Below the pieces are notes generated by a model. That model was not told the DNA's origin. It searched no databases and was given only the letters and a program-made list of their open reading frames with translations. A program made the translations under genes and the position numbers. DNA of 64,000 nt from Croceibacterium selenioxidans (GTDB taxonomy: Bacteria > Pseudomonadota > Alphaproteobacteria > Sphingomonadales > Sphingomonadaceae), in the NCBI RefSeq assembly GCF_018599195.1, contig NZ_JAHFVK010000002.1, positions 938,001 through 1,002,000 of the forward strand. Direction: 5' to 3'. How positions within the stretch are numbered: the first letter of the stretch is position 1; every line of letters begins with the position of its first letter. Of this stretch, positions 59,775 through 64,000 are shown piece by piece.

Positions 59775-59818
59775 GATTCGAGTGAAAAGTGCGGGATACT
59801 CGCGCTTTTCACCGAATC
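59775..59818. repeat. imperfect long inverted repeat between zur and dxs
   Basis: GATTCGAGTGAAAAG pairs with CTTTTCACCGAATC with one bulged A, and the inner TGCG/CGCG extends the stem around an 8-base loop. It begins 13 bases after the zur stop. It may end the zur transcript although no T-run follows, or fold in the dxs leader. Confidence 0.7.
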
Positions 59819-59884
59819 CTCATAACAACCTCACCCGCCTTTCATCGACACGCGAAGGTCACAGGTGTAAGTGCCGCCCGAACG

Positions 59885-61807
59885 ATGACTTCATTACCTC
59901 AAACACCCCTGCTCGACAGCGTCGCCACGCCCCAAGATTTGCGCCGGTTGGAGCGCAAGGATTTGCGCCAACTGGCAGACGAATTGCGCGCGGAAATGAT
60001 CGATGCGGTCGGTAGCACCGGCGGCCATTTGGGTTCGGGCCTTGGGGTCGTCGAACTGACCGTTGCCGTCCATTACGTGTTCAACACGCCCGCCGACCGG
60101 CTGATCTGGGACGTTGGCCACCAGGCCTATCCGCACAAGATCCTTACCGGCCGGCGCGACCGCATCCGCACTCTGCGCCAGGGTGGCGGCCTCAGTGGCT
60201 TCACGAAGCGCAGCGAGAGCGAGTACGATCCGTTCGGGGCAGCGCACTCGTCAACGTCGATTTCGGCGGGTCTCGGCTTTGCCATTGCCAACAAGCTGGT
60301 CGGGGAGCCGGGCAAGGCGATCGCGGTGATCGGCGACGGCGCGATGAGTGCCGGCATGGCCTACGAGGCGATGAACAACGCCGAGGCAGCTGGCAATCGT
60401 CTTGTCGTCATCCTCAACGACAACGACATGTCGATCGCGCCGCCGGTGGGCGGCCTGTCGGGCTACCTCGCGCGTCTGGTTTCCTCGGCGGAGTTCCTCG
60501 GGCTGCGTGAACTGGCGCGGCGCTTCGCCCGCAAGCTGCCCGAGCCGCTGCACCGGGCGGCGAAGAAGACCGACGAATACGCCCGCGGCATGGCCATGGG
60601 CGGGACCTTGTTCGAAGAGCTGGGTTTCTACTACGTCGGCCCGATCGACGGGCATGACCTCGACCAGCTCGTCCCGGTGCTCGAAAACGTGCGAGACGCC
60701 GCCGAAGGGCCGTGCTTGATCCACGTCGTAACTCAGAAGGGCAAAGGCTACGCCCCGGCCGAAAACAGCGCCGACAAGTACCACGGGGTGCAGAAGTTCG
60801 ACGTCGTGACCGGAGAACAGACCAAGAGCGCGGGCGGTCCGCCCAGCTACACTTCTGTTTTCGCCAAGGCCCTGATCGAAGAAGCGGCGCGCGACAGCCG
60901 CGTCTGCGCGATCACCGCGGCCATGCCCAGCGGGACCGGGCTCGACAAGTTCGAGAGCCTTTATCCCGAACGCAGCTTCGACGTCGGCATCGCCGAACAG
61001 CATGCGGTGACTTTTGCCGCCGGGCTGGCGGCGCAAGGCATGCGTCCGTTCTGCGCAATCTATTCGACGTTCTTGCAGCGTGCCTACGACCAGGTGGTGC
61101 ACGACGTGGCGATTCAAAACTTGCCGGTCCGTTTCGCCATAGACCGCGCTGGCCTGGTCGGCGCCGATGGCGCGACGCATGCTGGCAGCTTCGACGTGAC
61201 CTACCTCGCCACTTTGCCCAACTTCGTGGTCATGGCCGCGGCGGATGAGGCCGAACTGGTCCACATGGTGCACACAGCAGCCCTCTATGACGAGGGGCCG
61301 ATCGCCTTCCGCTATCCGCGTGGAAACGGCGTAGGTGTGCCGCTGCCTGAAGTTCCCGAGGCTCTGCCGATCGGGAAAGGCCGCGTGGTCCGCCACGGCA
61401 GCAAGGTCGCGCTGCTGTCGCTCGGCACGCGCTTGGCCGAAGCCTTGAAGGCGGCCGATCAACTCGATGCCAAGGGCCTTTCGACCACGGTGGCCGACCT
61501 GCGCTTCGCCAAACCACTCGATAGCGAGCTCATCCGCAAGCTGATGGCGACGCACGAAGTGGTGGTGACCATCGAGGAAGGGTCAATCGGCGGGCTAGGG
61601 GCGCATGTGCTCACGCTGGCCAGCGACGAAGGCCTGACTGATGCGGGCCTTAAGATCCGTACAATGCGCCTGCCGGATCTGTTCCAGGACCACGACTCGC
61701 CCGACAAGCAGTACGACGACGCCCGGCTCAACGCCCCGCATATCGTCGAAACGGTGCTGTCGGCCCTGCGCCACAACAGTAGCGGCGTGGAAGAAGCCCG
61801 GGCCTAG
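59885..61807 (+). CDS. dxs: 1-deoxy-D-xylulose-5-phosphate synthase
   Basis: Condenses pyruvate and glyceraldehyde-3-phosphate with thiamine diphosphate, the first step of the MEP isoprenoid pathway, feeding carotenoids and quinones. The 640-residue product shows [35 protein letters not shown], the TPP motif [20 protein letters not shown] with ending ILNDNDMSI, and [10 protein letters not shown]. The transketolase half carries [18 protein letters not shown] and [17 protein letters not shown]. The ATG at 59885 gives the [14 protein letters not shown]-terminus typical of the family. Confidence 0.98.
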   Translation: MTSLPQTPLLDSVATPQDLRRLERKDLRQLADELRAEMIDAVGSTGGHLGSGLGVVELTVAVHYVFNTPADRLIWDVGHQAYPHKILTGRRDRIRTLRQGGGLSGFTKRSESEYDPFGAAHSSTSISAGLGFAIANKLVGEPGKAIAVIGDGAMSAGMAYEAMNNAEAAGNRLVVILNDNDMSIAPPVGGLSGYLARLVSSAEFLGLRELARRFARKLPEPLHRAAKKTDEYARGMAMGGTLFEELGFYYVGPIDGHDLDQLVPVLENVRDAAEGPCLIHVVTQKGKGYAPAENSADKYHGVQKFDVVTGEQTKSAGGPPSYTSVFAKALIEEAARDSRVCAITAAMPSGTGLDKFESLYPERSFDVGIAEQHAVTFAAGLAAQGMRPFCAIYSTFLQRAYDQVVHDVAIQNLPVRFAIDRAGLVGADGATHAGSFDVTYLATLPNFVVMAAADEAELVHMVHTAALYDEGPIAFRYPRGNGVGVPLPEVPEALPIGKGRVVRHGSKVALLSLGTRLAEALKAADQLDAKGLSTTVADLRFAKPLDSELIRKLMATHEVVVTIEEGSIGGLGAHVLTLASDEGLTDAGLKIRTMRLPDLFQDHDSPDKQYDDARLNAPHIVETVLSALRHNSSGVEEARA

Positions 61808-61850
61808 AGCCGCTGGCTTGGCGGCCCCAGGTCGTCACCGACAACGCTAG

Positions 61851-63626
61851 TTAGCTGGTAGCCGGGTGAATGCCGGCTTCCTGTGCCTCGACGCCGGCCT
61901 GATGTTCACCAGCCAGGCTGCCGTCGTCACTCAGGGTGTTCAGGTGCATCAGTTTCTTGATTAACGGCGAAATCACAAGGATTGCCACGCCGACGCCGAC
62001 GGCAATCCAGCCAATCGTGCTGTAGACATCAAGGACGGTTTGCTTGCCCGCGGCTTCTCCGCTCGCGCTCTCGGAGCCAGTCGCGGCCGCAATCAGGCCG
62101 GCGGTGAAGTTGCCCGTGGCCGAAGCGAAGAACCAGGTACCCATGATCAGCGAGGCCATGTGCGCCGGTGCAAGCCGGTTCATCGCGCTGAGGCCGACTG
62201 GGCTGAGGCACAATTCACCGGTCGTGTGCAGGAAGTAGATGAGGAAGATGAACACCAGTGGGATCAGAGCCTCGTTGCCATTGGAGCCACCCGCCACCAA
62301 CACCAGGAAACCGGCGCCGAGCTGGACGCACGCGAGGCCGAACTTGGCCGGCGCCGAGGGTTCCAGTCCGCGGCGTCCCAGAGCCGTCCACAACCACGCG
62401 AACAGCGGTGCCAGCAACACGATGTAAATAGCGTTGAGCGACTGGAACATCGAGGCAGGAATGTTCCAGCCCAGGACCTCGCGGGCGACATGGCGATCGG
62501 TCAGAAGGTTCAGCGAGGATCCGGCCTGTTCGAACAGCGCCCAGAACAGGATTGATCCCATGATTAGGAACATGGCCGCGAAAATACGGTCGCGATCATG
62601 ATTCGCGCGGCCGATCGATTGCCAGATCACGATGACGAGCGACAGTGCGAAGCCGGCCAGCGCCAGGTTCTGCGCGGCCGTGGCGGTTATCGCTTCGATG
62701 AACATCATAATGAAGGCGGCGATCGCCACGAGACCGCCAAGGGCGAATAGCGCCACGGGCACGCGCGGCGCCGCAGAATAGGAGCCGTAGACGAACCCAA
62801 AAGTGGCAACGCCCAGCACGTACAGGATCAGGATGGTGCCTCCGATCCCCAGCAAGGTGCCTACCACCGCCTGGTTCTGTACCAACCACCAGCATACCGC
62901 CACCGCGACCAAGCCGGACAGATAGAGCAGCCATTCGAGCTTGATACCTGCCACTGGCTTGGAGAGAGCCGCGGGATCAGGGGCCTCGCCACGGCCCATC
63001 AGCAGCGGCTTGCCCCAGACGAACACCACGAGGCCCAGCAACATGCCCACGCCCGCTGCTCCAAAGCCGTAGCTCCAGCCGTAGGTTTCGCCGAGATAAC
63101 CGCAGAGCAGCGAACCGAGTGCCGCACCCAGGTTGATGCCCATGTAGAAGATCGTGTAGGCGCCGTCGCGCCGCAGGTCGGTTCTGGGATAAAGTTGGCC
63201 TACGATCACCGAGATATTGGCCTTCAGGAAGCCGGATCCGACGATAATAAAGGCCAGCGCCAGCCAGAAGACATTGAGCGAGGCGGCGTCCTGCCCGCCC
63301 GCGCCCTCGAAGCCCATCAGGAAGTGGCCGAACGTCAGCAAGACCGCGCCATATAGCACCGCCTTTCGTTGACCGAGGTAGCGATCGGCCAGATACCCGC
63401 CGATGACCGGCGTGATGTAGACGAGCGCGGTATAGGCGCCGTAGACGACGCTCGATCGCTCATCCGAAAATAGCCAGTGTTTCGTTAGGTAGAACACCAG
63501 CAGGGCGCGCATTCCGTAATAGGAAAAGCGCTCCCACATTTCGGCGAAGAACAGGATGAAGAGCCCCTTGGGATGCCCAAGGATCGTGCCACGCGCGTCA
63601 CCACTTTCGGCAAATTGGCTGGCCAT
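61851..63626 (-). CDS. POT family peptide:H+ symporter
   Basis: A 591-residue proton-coupled oligopeptide transporter with about 12-14 helices. The ATG at 63626 gives MASQFAESGD. Signature elements are GLFILFFAEMWERFSYYGMR (the ExxER proton motif), ADRYLGQRKAVLYGAVLL and FYMGINLGAALGSLLCGYLG. The C-terminal part contains the TGELCLSPVGLSAMNRLAP motif. It imports di- and tripeptides. It converges with dxs and is divergent from a GntR-family gene. It lies 14 kb from the D-amino-acid island. Confidence 0.94.
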   Translation of the reverse strand: MASQFAESGDARGTILGHPKGLFILFFAEMWERFSYYGMRALLVFYLTKHWLFSDERSSVVYGAYTALVYITPVIGGYLADRYLGQRKAVLYGAVLLTFGHFLMGFEGAGGQDAASLNVFWLALAFIIVGSGFLKANISVIVGQLYPRTDLRRDGAYTIFYMGINLGAALGSLLCGYLGETYGWSYGFGAAGVGMLLGLVVFVWGKPLLMGRGEAPDPAALSKPVAGIKLEWLLYLSGLVAVAVCWWLVQNQAVVGTLLGIGGTILILYVLGVATFGFVYGSYSAAPRVPVALFALGGLVAIAAFIMMFIEAITATAAQNLALAGFALSLVIVIWQSIGRANHDRDRIFAAMFLIMGSILFWALFEQAGSSLNLLTDRHVAREVLGWNIPASMFQSLNAIYIVLLAPLFAWLWTALGRRGLEPSAPAKFGLACVQLGAGFLVLVAGGSNGNEALIPLVFIFLIYFLHTTGELCLSPVGLSAMNRLAPAHMASLIMGTWFFASATGNFTAGLIAAATGSESASGEAAGKQTVLDVYSTIGWIAVGVGVAILVISPLIKKLMHLNTLSDDGSLAGEHQAGVEAQEAGIHPATS

Positions 63627-63758
63627 CGTCGTCGTGTTTCCTCTCCGTTCCAAGGGGCGCAACCTAGCGCAACTTTCGGTCATGTGAAGGCGTTTTTGTT
63701 ACAGTGGAAACCGGCGGAACCCTTGCGCGACCCGCTGTATTATGGCACTGCATCACTC

Positions 63759-64000
63759 ATGGCTGACAGTCGACCCGTATATCTGCGCCTCCGCGATCAG
63801 ATTGCTGCGGCGATCATCGATGGGACATATGCCGAAGGTGACATGCTGCCCTCGGTTCGCGCGCTTGCTGCGGAACAGGGCGCCAATCCGCTGACCGTGG
63901 CAAAGGCCTACCAGCAATTTCAGACAGATGGCCTTGTCCGTGTGCAGCGCGGCGTTGGAATGTTCGTTCGCGAAGGAGCGGCAGCACACCTAAGGGCCGC
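63759..64000 (+). CDS. GntR family (YtrA-like) regulator, 3' end outside window
   Basis: The first 80 codons are visible. They read MADSRPVYLRLRDQIAAAII then DGTYAEGDMLPSVRALAAEQ, GANPLTVAKAYQQFQTDGLV and RVQRGVGMFV, a complete GntR winged helix. The downstream effector part is cut by the window edge. The short N-terminus and PLTVAKAYQQF wording suit the YtrA subfamily, which often controls ABC exporters. It is divergent from the POT transporter gene with 132 bases between starts. Confidence 0.88.
   Translation, partial: MADSRPVYLRLRDQIAAAIIDGTYAEGDMLPSVRALAAEQGANPLTVAKAYQQFQTDGLVRVQRGVGMFVREGAAAHLRA

Noticed and set aside
60251-61555. A 434-codon minus-strand frame opposite dxs
   Set aside because: It lies wholly within the well-supported dxs gene and encodes an Arg/His-rich sequence of no family, typical of antisense frames in high-GC DNA.

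Overview
The window is high-GC alphaproteobacterial chromosome and most resembles Sphingomonadales (Sphingomonas, Novosphingobium or Erythrobacteraceae type). The grounds are two large TonB-dependent receptors, an orphan Flp pilin, MmcB with an alphaproteobacterial LexA box, a PAS_5-type protein, DUF2093 beside xseA, and a ppk-ppx pair. Genes are densely packed, often with 4-base ATGA/GTGA/TTGA overlaps. The order is chromosomal rather than plasmid- or phage-like. The genus is an inference.

Layout. Positions 1-22067 are mostly housekeeping: purD (cut by the left edge) diverging from xseA, an M23 peptidase, L28, tadA, RNase T2, nadC, a LytS/LytTR two-component pair, a DsbA-like protein, an M48-TPR protease, a PAS protein, a sterol-desaturase-family enzyme, SOS-controlled mmcB, a lipid-kinase-family gene, two unusual secreted proteins, ppx and ppk. 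At 22083-22750 an AT-rich leader precedes a Flp pilin gene with a textbook terminator. Positions 23195-35402 hold an aromatic or ring-acid catabolic locus. It consists of two minus-strand operons: MBL hydrolase, fumarylacetoacetase-like, ACMSD-like amidohydrolase, acetoacetate-decarboxylase-like, cupin, MFS; and TonB receptor, extradiol dioxygenase, flavin monooxygenase, FAH hydrolase. A TetR gene lies between them, and near-identical 17-bp sites precede both operons. Positions 35626-36379 contain a decayed histidine-kinase tail and a small membrane protein.

Positions 36476-49484 look like a D-amino-acid/D-peptide utilisation island. It carries an ACT-like small protein with a leucine-dehydrogenase-family enzyme, an Lrp regulator, an M19 dipeptidase lipoprotein, two class-C serine hydrolases, a YkvI-type permease, a DgcN (DUF1611) and DgcA (enolase-superfamily racemase) pair, a TonB receptor, and a divergent XRE-cupin regulator. 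The DgcN-DgcA route converts D-Glu through N-acetyl-D-Glu to N-acetyl-L-Glu. The neighbours suggest import and periplasmic trimming of D-residue peptides followed by epimerisation and deamination. Two promoters in this island share the same sequence elements.

Positions 49613-64000 contain a serine-recombinase remnant running into a tRNA-Arg gene, an M20 aminoacylase-type enzyme, a lipid-kinase/TAM41-like pair, then rpe, a heparinase-family protein, purH, a 32-residue membrane peptide, periplasmic msrA, a Zur-like regulator, dxs, a POT peptide transporter, and a GntR-family gene cut by the right edge. I saw no CRISPR array, rRNA, prophage or intact insertion sequence.
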